Assembly: GCF_963675165.1 (NCBI RefSeq)
Contig: NC_087377.1
Location: 8,201,122 to 8,265,121 of the forward strand
DNA from: Halichondria panicea
Lineage: Eukaryota > Porifera > Demospongiae > Suberitida > Halichondriidae
Length of the DNA stretch: 64,000 nt
Reading direction: 5' to 3'
The notes beneath the pieces were generated by a model. The model worked only from the letters and a program-made list of their open reading frames with translations. It was not told the origin of the DNA and did no database searches. The position numbers were made by a program, and so were the translations under genes. Of the stretch, positions 44,901 to 56,014 are shown in pieces. The number at the start of each line of letters is the position of its first letter. Position 1 is the stretch's first letter.

Positions 44901-46864
44901 TGTCATAATTTTTATATATTTTATAGTCCCTGCATGCATGCATGGTGTTCTTATCATTCAGAAATGTTAACTGTATGTCTGCATGACTTTCTGATCGTCT
45001 CCTTCCTTATACGTATAGTAATGGCAGTGCCAAAATTAATGTTGATGGTCCTCTTCTCACTGAGTCTGTATCATCATACTGCGTAATGGACAGGGTTGGC
45101 CAGTGTATTGCAAGCTCCTTGCATGGAAAGAGAAGGATTCAATGGGTTGTATGTGACACCTGTCAGTGCTGGTACTATTGCGTGTGCATTGGTTTTCAAG
45201 TGGACCAAAAAAAGGAGTTTTCATGTTGCAAAGAGAGTTCCTTACCAAATGAAATGTGAGTACAATCACATGCATGCATATACATAATTATTATACAAGC
45301 CATGCATGCATATACAGTATATATATACTTATCTAACTCTGTGTATAGATAACTATAATTATAAGAACACCTGTTTTAGAGTGATATCTGGTGGAAGCAA
45401 AAGCACAAGCTACTTGCTGAATCGAAAAGATGTGAGGAGCCTTTACCCGAAGAGAGGAGTGTCTGATGCAGTTATTGACTACTTTACTAGGTGATATATA
45501 TCTATATAGTTGCCACAGTATAAATTACACACATGCATTTTAATCTTATATTTTAGGTTCATGCTAGAATGTGTACCACATGCAATGACTGTCGTCAGTG
45601 CTCTGACGTATCAAAGACTCTCAAGATTGTTCGAAACAAACAAGTTGCAAAAGTACGGACCGATTGAAGAGTGGGTACAGAAACTCAAACGGAGTTGATG
45701 TATGCACATTGCAAGAAAAGGCATGGATTCTGTTTCCGTGTAGAGTAAGGTATAAGTTGTCACATTGAATTCACTTTCATATATAGTGTTTATGAGAATT
45801 TCATTGTTCCCACGTATGCATCATAATTATTATAGAGGCTGGCACTGGATTCTTGTTGCTGTCAATCTCCCAAAGAAAACGTACGTTATTATGCATGTGA
45901 TTGAGTTTCTGGAGTCTAATTTGACCAGTACCCATACATGCATGTGAGCTCCTCATGGATGCATTATATTGTGTGATAGGATTACATGTTTTATTGGTCT
46001 GTGAAAAAGATTATTACTATATAATGTGAGTACAATTTTCCTTTTCTGTAGTGTCTATGTTCTTGACTCCCAGTCGCCAATTCTCTCACTTTTTAGAGCA
46101 GGCAACACAAGATTGTTCAATTCTTAAGCATGTGCATTCGACAACCTGCAAAGATGGATATACAGTGTGTGAAGGTATATAATTTATAGAGTGCACATGC
46201 ATGGGGTAATCATAAAAGTTAAATTATTGACTTGCTTAGTTACCCCAAATGCAATTTTTTTAGTCTTCTTGGATACTCCACGCACTCCTTGTTTCGTGAT
46301 GGATTTCATTTCACGAATGTTTATTGTATATGTGGCCGCTCAGGATGGAGTTGAATGTGGCATTCATGTGATACACAATATTATGACAATGGTCAAGGTA
46401 CGTGATGATATATGTAAAAGCATTCGTGAGTATTTACACTAACACAATTGATCAGTTTTCTGGACTACCTGCATCAAAGCACCTGCAAAAGTCTGTAAAC
46501 ACTGCTGAATTACGTGGATTGATCCTGTTATCATGCTACTCCACTCAACAAAGGTAAAAAAATGATTTTGGCTACTCCCTCATGTGTACCTATATATACT
46601 GCAGCCAAAAGACATCTCACGGAGTCAGAAGGAGTAAAAGGGTTGCTAATACAGATCTGCAGGTGAGTACACCACACTGACACGCACTCATGATTGTGTT
46701 CATGCTTTCACAAAAGTTGATTGCTATGTACTTGTATATAATGTGTATATGAGCATGCTTCACTGCATGCTGGTATATAAACTATACTGACATTGTCTAC
46801 TATGCAATAGACTGATGATGATGCCAGTGTATCTGTTAAGAAGACAGCAAAATCGAAGCCTTAA
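41981..46864 (+). CDS. Multi-exon OTU-PHD-Ulp1 protein gene, several frame lesions
   Basis: I place 19 exons: 41981-42086, 42156-42239, 42324-42455, 42512-42601, 42798-42879, 42973-43060, 43113-43303, 43488-43671, 44323-44492, 44604-44793, 45019-45255, 45380-45490, 45557-45744, 45836-45880, 46052-46174, 46344-46397, 46456-46553, 46605-46662 and 46811-46864. The first eight join in phase without a break. Domains in order are GFYCDLNRPRWFPEELRFQC, an OTU-like Cys box (STKDGNCFFNSIS), a PHD-like finger (CDTCQCWYYCVCIG ... FSCC), SYLLNRKDVRSLYPKRGVSD, then a Ulp1/C48-like core (GWHWILVAV, VYVLDSQS, QDGVECGIHVIHN) with His, Asp, Gln and Cys visible. It would deconjugate ubiquitin- or SUMO-like modifiers. 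Lesions: a stop near the end of exon 10 and shifts in exons 13 and 15. The exon 8/9 join needs a shifted donor. The true first exon is not found. It may be TE-derived or domesticated, or the lesions may be assembly errors. Confidence 0.65.
42615..42730. mobile_element. MITE in an intron of the OTU-PHD-Ulp1 gene
   Basis: TACACTGTAAAAATGAAGTG at the left and CACTTCAGTGTATA at the right form short terminal inverted repeats around an AT-rich core, wholly inside the intron between exons 4 and 5. Confidence 0.5.
43683..43905. mobile_element. MITE related to the 4811 element, in an intron
   Basis: The ends GTATCGTATAGCGGGTAATT and, in reverse, ATACCGTATAGTGTGTAATT bound about 220 bp rich in ATTCGTGG/CCACGAAT words. 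It sits in the enlarged intron between exons 8 and 9, only about 10 bp from the donor. Confidence 0.7.
44039..44290. mobile_element. Foldback MITE relic in the same intron
   Basis: AATAGTATGGCTACTCGTGC and its partner ATTGCACTCTTAGCCATACT, plus CAAGCACTGGCAAGG/CCTTGCCATTGCTTG, form nested inverted pairs. A relative lies at about 28880-29040. Confidence 0.6.
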
Positions 46865-48350
46865 CTGCTATTATTACTCGACATTAATTGTATAGCTTGT
46901 AGTATATAGCTCAGAATGTTTATTTACTATTGTATATAATTATGTGCAATAATATAGTTACTATATAGTTTCCCTCATATAGTTTCTCATCTGTTATTCC
47001 CCCATGCGTATATATATATATGATTGTGTTGTGTGTAATTTCTTCAGTCACCCCTTATTGTAACGCATGCATGATAAGTCAGAACAAGTGACGCCACAAT
47101 TTTAAAAATTCATGGTTGTAAAACAAAAAGTGCATGACAAGACCATCATGCATGTGAGTACAATATATATATATATATACAATATTATACTTATAGTTTT
47201 TTCTGATTGTGATACCATAGATAAAATCCACAATGTGTGAGGAAATTTCTTTTACTCATATATGACAGTGACGATTTGATTCTCTTCAAGCATGAATTGC
47301 TTTGCTCTACCATCTGGCTGTTCAAGGCATCATATTGTCTACAGGTGCTCATTTTGTAAGCAACACTGCATCCTGTATGATATATAAGTGCACGGTAATT
47401 AAAATCATATATACAATTATTATAAATTAATATTAGACAGTTAAGTCTATGATAACAACATGACTACATGCACTGTATTATATCACTTTTTATAATCATG
47501 TCACCAGCCTAGCTGAGGGTTTGCACTTTAGTGCTCTAGTTGTTATGTGTGTTGATTAATGAATCTGTGGCTAAGGCAAAATTTAGCTTGTTCTCTTGAA
47601 CCAGAAACTGGGGACTCCGGGGATATCATCGTATAATTCAACATGGCGCAAATATTGACAGCTGAAGTGCGATACAGATTATTTCATACATACTACTGCA
47701 TTCATTGCAAAATGTTGGTGTTATATAAATCACCACACACCCACCACCTTTGGTTGCCATGGAAATCTTTTTGGACGAGTTTTAGATAATTTGTTCACCA
47801 ACACAATGGTATCATTAAATGCTCCAATCCCAAAATATTTACATTTATGTACCAATACGCACCAAATTGCGTTTATTTACTCAAGGCACTGTAACTTCTA
47901 AGAGTGAGAAGAGAGCGTGGGCTGACACTGACGTAATGACAAAAATCCACGGACGCTTTCTAAAAATAGAACTGCCCATATTCATTTAGCCAATCGGATT
48001 GCAGATTTTTTTGTGACGCTCTGCCATTTTCAGGAGTATAAAGTAGCAGTTACTCAAGTTTTCCCAGTCTTCTTTCGAGGGATCTTTTGCTCTTTTGCTA
48101 ACACTGTCGTGTTCCGTTAACGGGTTGTACCGTCTCAATACCTATATCCTCTCAGCCCTGCTCTACCGACATCTCTCTCAACAAAGCAGGTTCTTTGTTC
48201 GTGTCGTGATTTATAAAAATTAATGGTAGATCTTTTCGCACACACGTATACTCGGGCTCAACTATCCGTCTCTCTACTATCTCTTAGCTCTCTCATGTTC
48301 ATGTCTTGATTATAATTTATATAATGTGTCAGTTGTACAATGTGAAGGAA
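46865..48350. other. Unassigned AT-rich stretch
   Basis: The stretch contains (TA)n runs near 47165-47180 and scattered short frames. I find no domain, splice chain or repeat border. A promoter or 5' region for the 48961 gene could lie at its end, but nothing in the sequence shows this. Confidence 0.45.
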
Positions 48351-48843
48351 GTACCGTAATTGATGTAATTACAGCGCCACCATAATTTAAGCGCCACATC
48401 AGCATCAGCATAATTTTTTAGGCCCTAAAAAAGCGCCAACCGTTGCTGGAATTATTTTTTTCTGGCACTTATAAAAAGGCTTGTTTGAGACATCAAGACA
48501 ATCATCCTGCATCTTTGACTTTCTTCACTTCTAAACAGTTGTCTAACCCATAGCTACAGTCAATGAATGTTGTTCACGAGTCACTCAGCTCTCAACGGTG
48601 CCATAGCTACAGTCAATGAATGTTGTTCACGAGTCACTCAGCTCTCAACGGTGCAGCTAGCAAGTGAAACTGAGCTAGACCACGCCCATTTTCTCTACAA
48701 ATTCTATACTAGCTGTTGAACATAAGCGCCACCATAATTTAGGCGCCAGCTTGGGCTGAACGCAATTTTTTGTGTTATAAAGACGTGCCACTCAGAAGTG
48801 GAATTAATTTTTTCTGGCGCTGTAATTACATCAATTACGGTAC
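48351..48843. mobile_element. MITE with GTACCGTAATTGATGTAATT ends
   Basis: The left terminus GTACCGTAATTGATGTAATT(ACAGCGCC) is repeated in reverse at the right end, about 28 bp in all. Inside are several AAGCGCCA/GGCGCT words and a perfect 51-bp tandem duplication at about 48552-48653 (CATAGCTACAGTCAATGAAT...). It ends about 118 bp before the next gene's ATG. Confidence 0.8.
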
Positions 48844-48960
48844 AGGGTTCCCATTATTACTGTTTGAAGTGGCTTGCCCCAGCCTGCGATCTAGTTGCAA
48901 TATCCTATGGTCTTAGGTGTAGACATGTCGTTACCTTGCTTATTTTGCTACCCAGAACTC

Positions 48961-49689
48961 AATGGAATCGAAAACGAAAACGAAAACAAACAATCTGGAT
49001 GCGGATAAAATAATTGTTGCTCTAGATGATGAATGTAAGTAAACAATCTAGTTAATTATTGAACTTGTACATGTTAAGTTATTTACTGGTACAGGTGAGA
49101 TTGACCCAGTGTTATACATTGTCTTCTCATCGTCAGAGATTCTTCACAATTGTTTGGGCCCAGCGATTGTTGCACCTCCAGATGAAGACGCAATTCCGTC
49201 ACCACAGCAAGGTGATGTTTGACCCCTTTGTATTTGCAGGTGCAACTGCTGCACAAAGTGTATAAGCCGTGACGACTTGGGTGAACGCTGTTGCCAAAAA
49301 GGCTATTGGCATCAGTGCGTACAAAAATTGTCTGGCAACAGATCAACATGGCATACCCATTACACCGGGGTTACATCTTGACAAATTACGGTGTCACCAT
49401 GTAAGTGTCTTTAGATAGTATGACTTTTGCCTAAAGTATGGGGGGGGGGGGAGTAATATCTAGTTGTGTCATGCTTGAAACTTTAGGGGTCGCTTCCAAT
49501 AATTATATGCAAGGCCTTAGGGACTACTGTACTCCTGATTGTGGCTTTAGTGCTGCTATTATTTTATCACATGTTGTTTTTCTTTGGCAGGTTTCAGATA
49601 TCCTTACCTACCTGAACCGGTATACTACCTGGATGCTTAACTGCAAGTTGGCAAACCTGTCCATGGGATCTGTGTGCCAAGTTACATGA
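48961..49689 (+). CDS. Four-exon gene of unknown function with one in-frame stop
   Basis: Exon 1 starts MESKTKTKTNNLDADKIIV and ends at GTAAGT near 49034. Exon 2 (about 49097-49211) reads CEIDPVLYIVFSSSEILHN and AIVAPPDEDAIPSP. Exon 3 (about 49240-49400) reads WVNAVAKKAIGISAYKNC, HGIPITPGLHLDKLRCHH. Exon 4 (from about 49592) reads VSDILTYLNRYTTWMLNC and stops at 49687-49689. Phases fit across all four exons. One TAA interrupts exon 3 after ATAAQSV, so either this copy is dead or the base is miscalled. I recognise no domain. Another frame of exon 3 is Cys-rich (CNCCTKCISRDDLGERCC) but has no exon chain. Confidence 0.45.
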
Positions 49690-49931
49690 TCAGAATCCAA
49701 AATGAAAATCACAAAATGTTCTGTTGGCCCATTTTAACTGTGAATCCTTTAACTGAACCAAAAATGTATAAAATGTTTTTTAACTTTTTGTTGTAAATAA
49801 TCACAGAAACCAGTGGTTAATTATTTGAAGTTGAAAAATTTAATTATGTTGAAGTCCAGGTGTCGCTATGGTTTGACCTCTATTTTAAACACTTGGAAGT
49901 AGAGGGCACAGACTGGGTTGAACCGTAGATT
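49690..49931. other. Repeat relic
   Basis: GAAGTTGAAAAATTTAATTA, GTTGAAGTCCAGGTGTCGC and TTTGACCTCTATTT resemble words near 29740-29820, so this is a fragment of a dispersed repeat. Confidence 0.45.
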
Positions 49932-50305
49932 TCCATTTGTATGCCCACTGGGAGTGGAAAGTCTGCCCTGTGCAAGTTTCTCAAGCTACTGGTTGATAGC
50001 TCCTCCTTAACAGTTGCAGTTGCAGTTCATTAAGTCGGAATAACAGTCTGTTGCTTTGCATCAGTTCTAAACAAGGCAATGGTGCCAAGCAGTTCCAGAG
50101 AGGTAACGAATTCTGACCCATCCTGGTGCCTTGACGACCAGTCGTTCAAGAAGATGGGAGCTCTGATGGCTGAAAATCACAGCAAACTGATTGGCGTGTA
50201 CGATGAGTTAGCCACGTTCCTGTCACAGATAAATGTGTTTAGATACAGAGGACTCTGTACGTTCCTGCAATTGTATGGTGGTAGTTCATGGACTCTGCAG
50301 AACAG
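49932..50305 (+). pseudogene. P-loop / DUF3987-like protein fragment
   Basis: The frame at 49941 reads MPTGSGKSALCKFLKLLVD, a Walker A loop (GxxxxGKS), and is closed by a stop at about 50035. From 50079 a second frame reads CLDDQSFKKMGALMAENHSK, LIGVYDELATFLSQIN and LCTFLQLYGGSSWT, ending at a GTAATT donor. The YDE in the second block sits where DUF3987-type primase/ATPase-like proteins have their acidic Walker B-like pair, and such proteins occur in sponge mobile elements. The break between the two blocks indicates decay or a missed intron. Confidence 0.45.
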
Positions 50306-50392
50306 GTAATTTTTTTTATATCAGTGTAGTGTATAGTAATTAATGGTTTGGTTAACACGTTAATAACAAACATGATGCCAACTTCAGTATGC

Positions 50393-50680
50393 AGTTCGTG
50401 TGAGTCTGGACCAGAAGGATCCACCCCTGTGAGCGGCCGAGGACTCCAGGACGTGAGAGTCTGGGCCAAGAAGGATCCACACCTGTGAGCGGCCGAGGAC
50501 TCCAGGACGTGAGAGTCTGGGCCAAGAAGGATCCACACCTGTGAGCGGCCGAGGACTCCAGGACGTGAGAGTCTGGGCCAAGAAGGATCCACACCTGTGA
50601 GCGGCCAAGGACTGATTGTTACCCCTGGACGTGAGAGTCTGGGCCAAGAAGGATCCACACCTGTGAGCGGCCAAGGCTCG
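50393..50680. repeat. 56-bp minisatellite, five units
   Basis: The unit GTGAGAGTCTGGGCCAAGAA, GGATCCACACCTGTGAGCGG, CCGAGGACTCCAGGAC is repeated with few changes. The fourth junction carries an insert of about 8 bp (TGATTGTTACCC). Overlapping minus-strand ORFs here arise from the repeat. Confidence 0.9.
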
Positions 50681-51030
50681 TTTCCCAAGGAGATAACTAT
50701 AGCCGCAATACAATGTTTGACCAATCACACTTGTATAATTATATAATTATGATGAAATGAAGAGCATCAAGTGATGTGGGTAACCGGATGCCCAGGAAAA
50801 GGTATGATTGTCGTATATAAATGTACTAACTTCATACATGCAATAATTATAAAAGGAAGATCTCAGCCAGCATTTAAGGCACACCCACAAAGCGTCCTGG
50901 AATGAGGTATGTCCCAGTTTTATGTGCATCATTAAATGATAAATAAAATATAAATTTCATAGCCATTATTCTATGCTATAGGTGCAACAACTCCCGGCAG
51001 ATAGAGGTAATTAATAATCTAAAACAACCC
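50681..51030. other. Unassigned
   Basis: No gene is seen. A candidate short exon (AAGATCTCAGCCAGCATTTA ... GGAATGAG before GTATGT) near 50855-50906 might belong to the P-loop gene, but the frame cannot be tied to it. Confidence 0.3.
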
Positions 51031-51745
51031 CACTTTCGATCTGCAAGTATCAAAGCACCAGACGCAATTAAGGTTCGGCAGTGGACTTGCGAAATGCTAC
51101 AGATCCATGACTCGTCGACTGTGTTGCCTAATAAAGACGTGATACAGTATCTGGTATCTGGACTGGGCGCAAAGCACCAGACGCATTTAAGGTTCGGCAG
51201 TGGACTTGCGAAATGCTAACTGTGTTGCCTAATAAAGACGTGCTGGTGGAGGAACGGAAGATGGATGTTGGTGAGATTTAGATAGTATATTATTGATTAA
51301 ACCTTGTACTCTACCAAATACCAGGGTTGTTGGACTGCAGTACTCCCGGGATACTTCTGTTACCCCGAATAAGCCAACACCAGCTGGACTGGGCGCAAAG
51401 CACCAGACGCAATTAAGGTTCGGCAGTGGACTTGCGAAATGCTAACTGTGTTGCCTAATAAAGACGTGCTGGTGGAGGAACGGAAGATGGATGTTGGTGA
51501 GATTTAGATAGTATATTATTGATTAAACCTTGTACTCTACCAAATACCAGGGTTGTTGGACTGCAGTACTCTCGGGATACTTCTGTTACCCCGAATAAGC
51601 CAACACCAGCTGGACTGGGCGCAAAGCACCAGACGCAATTAAGGTTCGGCAGTGGACTTGCGAAATGCTACAGATGCATGACTCGTCGACTGTGTTGCCT
51701 AATAAAGACATGGTACAGTATTTGGTGGAGGAACTAAAGGTGAGC
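51030..51745 (+). repeat. Tandem duplication of an exon-like unit, about 220 bp
   Basis: GCGCAAAGCACCAGACGCAA, GTTCGGCAGTGGACTTGCGA and GTGTTGCCTAATAAAGAC recur at about 51055, 51170, 51390 and 51620. One frame reads KAPDAIKVRQWTCEMLQ, DSSTVLPNKDMVQYLVEELK up to a GTGAGC donor, so the unit probably derives from an exon of a lost gene. Confidence 0.7.
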
Positions 51746-53306
51746 TTTAGATAGTCTATTATTGATTAAACCTGGTACTCGAGGACAATTTCCTCATTCC
51801 CCTGTTCTCAGTTATTCATTATAATTATGTTTGGTTTGTTTGGTTATGTACTATGTGATCAGATGTCGTAGCTTTTGGCTAACCTAACACTACAACGCTG
51901 GGAGGTTCCCAGTCGTTACATAGAGTAACCTAAGTCATACCGCCAGTGCTGTACGTACGTGCTGATCAACCCTCCGACTCCTAGCATCGGTGATGCAAGT
52001 GTGTCCAGTGCAATGTTCTCGATTCTCATTTGAAGGATGGTTCTACTCAACCATGTCTTATATATTTATGACTTGGACAATGTTGCTTACCGCAGTAAAG
52101 TTCACCCATGGTTGTACCGCTTAGGCGCACAGGTATTACATGTTCATCAGCAGATATGTGTACGGTACGTCTCTTGTTATGATCGATATACACTTTGAGA
52201 CAACGCAATGTTTTTACAGAGTGAACACGTGACAAATAAGATCATACGTTTAAAATTGCCGCAAACATTGGAACATGGATAGTAACAGTTTGTTTGCAGT
52301 TATTAGTGAAAAGGAAAATTGTGACATAGAGAGGGACGTGATGTTTCTCTACATTAGCTATAGTTGCTCAATGGGTTGAAAGATGATTTCAGATGCTTGT
52401 GTGACAGGTGTGCCACCTCTCTCCAGTGCCGGCCCAGGCTTGGGACTCTGTCTCAGACTCAGTATTATCTTGTGTCGCTTCGTTGTCACTACCACTTACA
52501 AGCGTCTTGCCACCCTCGACATTACAGCATGTTTCAGTTTTGACGTAAAAAATTACATATATTAATTTGACACCAAATGCCATAGACACGCGACCTTTAT
52601 ATTTTGCTGAAGTAATGCTTTGCTTTCTGTCTCAGGTTGAAAATGTGGCACTAGAGATTCAGCTTATATACTGGTGAAATCTTCTTGATAATTATACTAT
52701 CAGTTGGACACCAGTAAAAGGAACAAGTACTACCGTGTTTAGTTGTGTATTAATATGGTATGTACACAACGAATTCTTCAGTGAAAGTGGACTGACTCAT
52801 TTCAAACAATTAAACCATAATTATTATAGTCAGTGTTTGGAACGCGCGAGAGAATCCGGGGGAGGGGTTTCTCGGCTGTGTAATTTTTTAAGTAGGGACC
52901 AAATTATAAGGAGTAGATTAAAATGTTAGTAAGTCTTGTTTGTTGTTCTAGCTGTGTGCATATGTATATATAAATATCTGCGAATTGGCCAATTGATTCC
53001 TGCAATGCTTTGAGGTTTTATACGTTGCCTTTAAAGTAAGCAAACAACGAAGCATTATTTTGCAAATACTAATTGCGGAATAATTATGATGATGCACTGT
53101 ATATTCCTCTAATACTTTTGGAGCGAAAGCATAACATGGCGAGCAGCGCAACTTGCAACACTTGTTTAAACCTGGGAGGACAAAATGGTGAGCGTGTACT
53201 CGAGACAGAAAAGATATTGGAAGTTCTGATGAACATAATATGAAAGCTTTGTTAATAGAAATGTAGTCATTCTTCTCTTGCTGAAGTCGGGTGTGTACAA
53301 AACGTA
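51746..53306. other. Mostly unassigned
   Basis: A minus-strand piece at 52389-52560 encodes an acidic SGSDNEATQDNTESETESQ, possibly an exon, but no partner exons were found. Other short frames carry no domain. Confidence 0.35.
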
Positions 53307-53703
53307 ATGAAAGAATGTCATTCAGCATTGAAACGGGCAGCTATGTTAAAATTATTAAGTAACAAGAAATGGGGTCTAATGATGTTCATTAGTAACTGGA
53401 AGTTGTTCGTTCAAGCGACGATGCGATATACTAAGAATAATAGGGGAAAGAAAGGACTATCAACTATTGTTGAAACGCTACAGGCCAGGCTTTGAGAACG
53501 TATTTCAAAGGACTGAGGTTGGTTGTAATTGGATAGCTGTGTTCACATTTAAACATAATTATAGAGTGAGATTAATGTCAAAACCCTACGTGAGACACTT
53601 GCCTGCGAGTACAACTAGGCTCCGGCAAGATTCGAATTTGTGTTGTTGGAGAGGGCAGATGATCGACACTGGTGAGGGATTATACGGTAGCAATAGTAGT
53701 TAA
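53307..53703 (+). CDS. Overlapping unassigned ORFs
   Basis: Two plus-strand frames (53307-53495 and 53467-53703) encode HSALKRAAMLKLLSNKKWGL and LRQDSNLCCWRGQMIDTG. Neither resembles a family I know. They may be parts of a gene broken by a frameshift or intron near 53480. Confidence 0.25.
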
Positions 53704-53726
53704 TTGCTTAACTCAATTATTTTTAC

Positions 53727-53749
53727 GGGGGGGGGGGGGGGGGGGGGGG
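53727..53749. repeat. Homopolymer run of 23 G
   Basis: An uninterrupted G tract follows ATTATTTTTAC. It is a strong candidate for G-quadruplex formation and for length errors in sequencing. A shorter run of 12 or so G lies at 49440-49451. Confidence 0.95.
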
Positions 53750-54921
53750 TAAGCTGGTGATGACCGATGGTAAGTATACATTAGTCCTTCATGTGTATGT
53801 GTACTCATTTATACACTGTTTTCCCATGTAGGATATATCTCTTACAGATGCAGAGCTGGTTAGAAACTCCCACAGAATCGTTGTTCTCTGTGGCAAAGAA
53901 AGAGTAAAATACTTCATTGTTGTTGTGTGAAGCCCCCATCCATCCATCCCAAGTGTCCTTTTCTTCAGCCTATGCGTTCAACTTGGAGCACTCAAAAAAG
54001 CTATAGAATATTACACTTCCTACAAAACTATTACGTAAGTTACAGCTTAGCTGTAAGTACATTATCAACATTTAGTACGCATTCATGTGTACTGTTATTT
54101 CTATACACTAATAATATGGTCGGGTGATGAAGCTGCTATATGACTCATTAGCTACCACTCAAAAGAACCTATATGTGGCGCAACCTATATAGCTATATTT
54201 TTAAATTATTGTTGTAACCCAGCAAGCTTAATGGGAACCATTTGATTTTATATGCTCACACTTGACTGGGGTGCATGGAGGGACTAGGCGACGATCATCC
54301 AAAACCACTGTCATGATCGGTCTCGTCACTGAAAGGCTTAACATTTCCTGCAGGAACATTGAGATCATCTACTGTAACAATAGCCAGATTACAGACACGT
54401 ACTAAGGTTGAGGCCGTGTCCTGTGACACCGGCGGTCCAATTTAAAGTGCAAGTCTGGTGGAGCAGTGGAATTGGTCCTGATCCAAGAGATGTGCTCCAC
54501 CAAAACCAAGGTTAAATCGAGAATATGAGTAATATCATTACTGCAGTCTTGTGCAGTAGAGGTGTCCCCGATTGTCATTGCCTAAATCCAATTTTGTGCG
54601 TACGTATAGGCTTCATATTACCTTAACCCTTTCCCCGCTTTAGCTGCCTATATAAATTATAGACAACATGGCTACTGATAAATTTTGCTACACACGCTGT
54701 GTTTGAATGTACCACCCCCTATAGGTATCAGCACATGTGCAATGATCTCTGTCGTAATTTTACTATGTGGTCCGTTTCGTTGATCATAGCTGATGGCTTC
54801 AAGACCAAGATACAGGGGTCTACTAAGAAGTGTGTTAGCCCTAGAGACAGTGATGTGATTTTGTCCTTTTGGAGTCATAGGACAGTGACTGCGATGATAG
54901 GGATGTAGGAAACTACTTACC
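53750..54921. other. Unassigned
   Basis: There are opposing short frames at 54672-54908 and no recognised domain. Nothing supports a gene or an RNA. Confidence 0.4.
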
Positions 54922-54925
54922 TTAA

Positions 54926-56010
54926 GGTGACATATTTTCGCGTGTATTAATTTCTGCTATTTCTGCGAATGAGAGTAAAATCGTAAAAATTAGTACTCGC
55001 AAATAATTGGCCGCCCTCTTGTTTAACCCTTTAACCGCTACGGGCCACGAATAAGTGACTTTTTTTGCGAAATTCTAACTCTGCGATACTTAGGAAGTAG
55101 CTCGAACTACGTACATCCCTGTATAGAGGAAGAGCTGTAGAATCACGTGCAATTTAGTCTAGAATTTTCCAAGCCACGTTGCTATGTTAAAATTTCATTA
55201 GCATCTTACCGCACGAAGTTTATAGCTATGGCTAGATTGTTTACTTGTGCCGATGTGCTTGAACAGCTTGAGGACAGCAATGGCGATGTCTCCTCTGGTG
55301 ATGACAGTGCCTATGAAGGAGAGGGATACCTCCCAAAGGCTACCAGCTTTATGCCAGACGCTGATGAACTGTCTGGGACTGAGGACATGGACCTAGACGC
55401 TAGCGCTATGGACCAGGACGGTGAAAGACCAGGAGAGGGCTCACTGTGTGACTCTGGCAAGAAGTATAGTATAGCAAGAATATCAGTAGTGTAAGTATAG
55501 TATAGCTAAAATAGTAATGAACAGTCTTTATGTGAGCTTGTAAATTTCATAGATCGTTCACCGATATAGTAATACATGTACGTATTGTTCTTCAAATTGA
55601 TATATCTTAGCACTGTTACATTCATATGATGTGAAAATCAAGCTTAGTCAAGCCTTTATACCATATGATAGGCTGATCCATAAAAAAAAATTTTTGGATT
55701 TTATCTCACCGCTGGCCGAGCATTTAAAATGATAAAAACGGGTGAGCGTAATAACCGTAGTTGTTATGGCAACACATATTGCACCATTTTATTCCTTGTT
55801 GTATGGGCATTCTATTGGTATATGGTTGCTAGGCATTTTATTGCTCTGGAAACACGATAGAGAATTTACAGACATTTCACTTCACTGTTAATTAAGAATC
55901 TGACGGTTAAAGGGTTAATGTATCCAGATCGACATTTCGCAAAAAATTATACCGCAAAATGTACAAAACTGTAAAAACGCAAACAAATCTACCTGTGAAA
56001 ATATGTCACC
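54926..56010. mobile_element. piggyBac-like element, internally deleted, TTAA-flanked
   Basis: The ends GGTGACATATTTTCGC and, in reverse, GGTGACATATTTTCAC are directly flanked by TTAA (54922-54925 and 56011-56014), the hallmark of piggyBac insertion. Subterminal AACCCTTTAACCG/CGGTTAAAGGGTT words add inner inverted repeats. At 1.09 kb it is too short for a full transposase. Confidence 0.85.
55228..55494 (+). pseudogene. N-terminal piece of a piggyBac transposase
   Basis: The frame starts MARLFTCADVLEQLEDSNGD and continues with an acidic, serine-rich stretch (SSGDDSAYEGEGY ... GTEDMDLDAS), then stops. An acidic leader of this kind precedes the DDD domain in piggyBac transposases, which is absent here. 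The upstream in-frame codons from 55147 probably lie outside the original start. It is encoded inside the TTAA-flanked element. Confidence 0.6.
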
Positions 56011-56014
56011 TTAA

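Noticed and set aside
49240-49374. Cysteine-rich frame (CNCCTKCISRDDLGERCC) as a zinc-binding domain like that of P2X7 relatives
   Set aside because: The neighbouring exons join in phase with a different frame of the same exon. The Cys-rich frame has no partner exon.
50239-50728. Minus-strand ORFs with a CGSFLAQTLTSWSPRPLTGV repeat
   Set aside because: They arise from the 56-bp minisatellite. Three frames are open at once.
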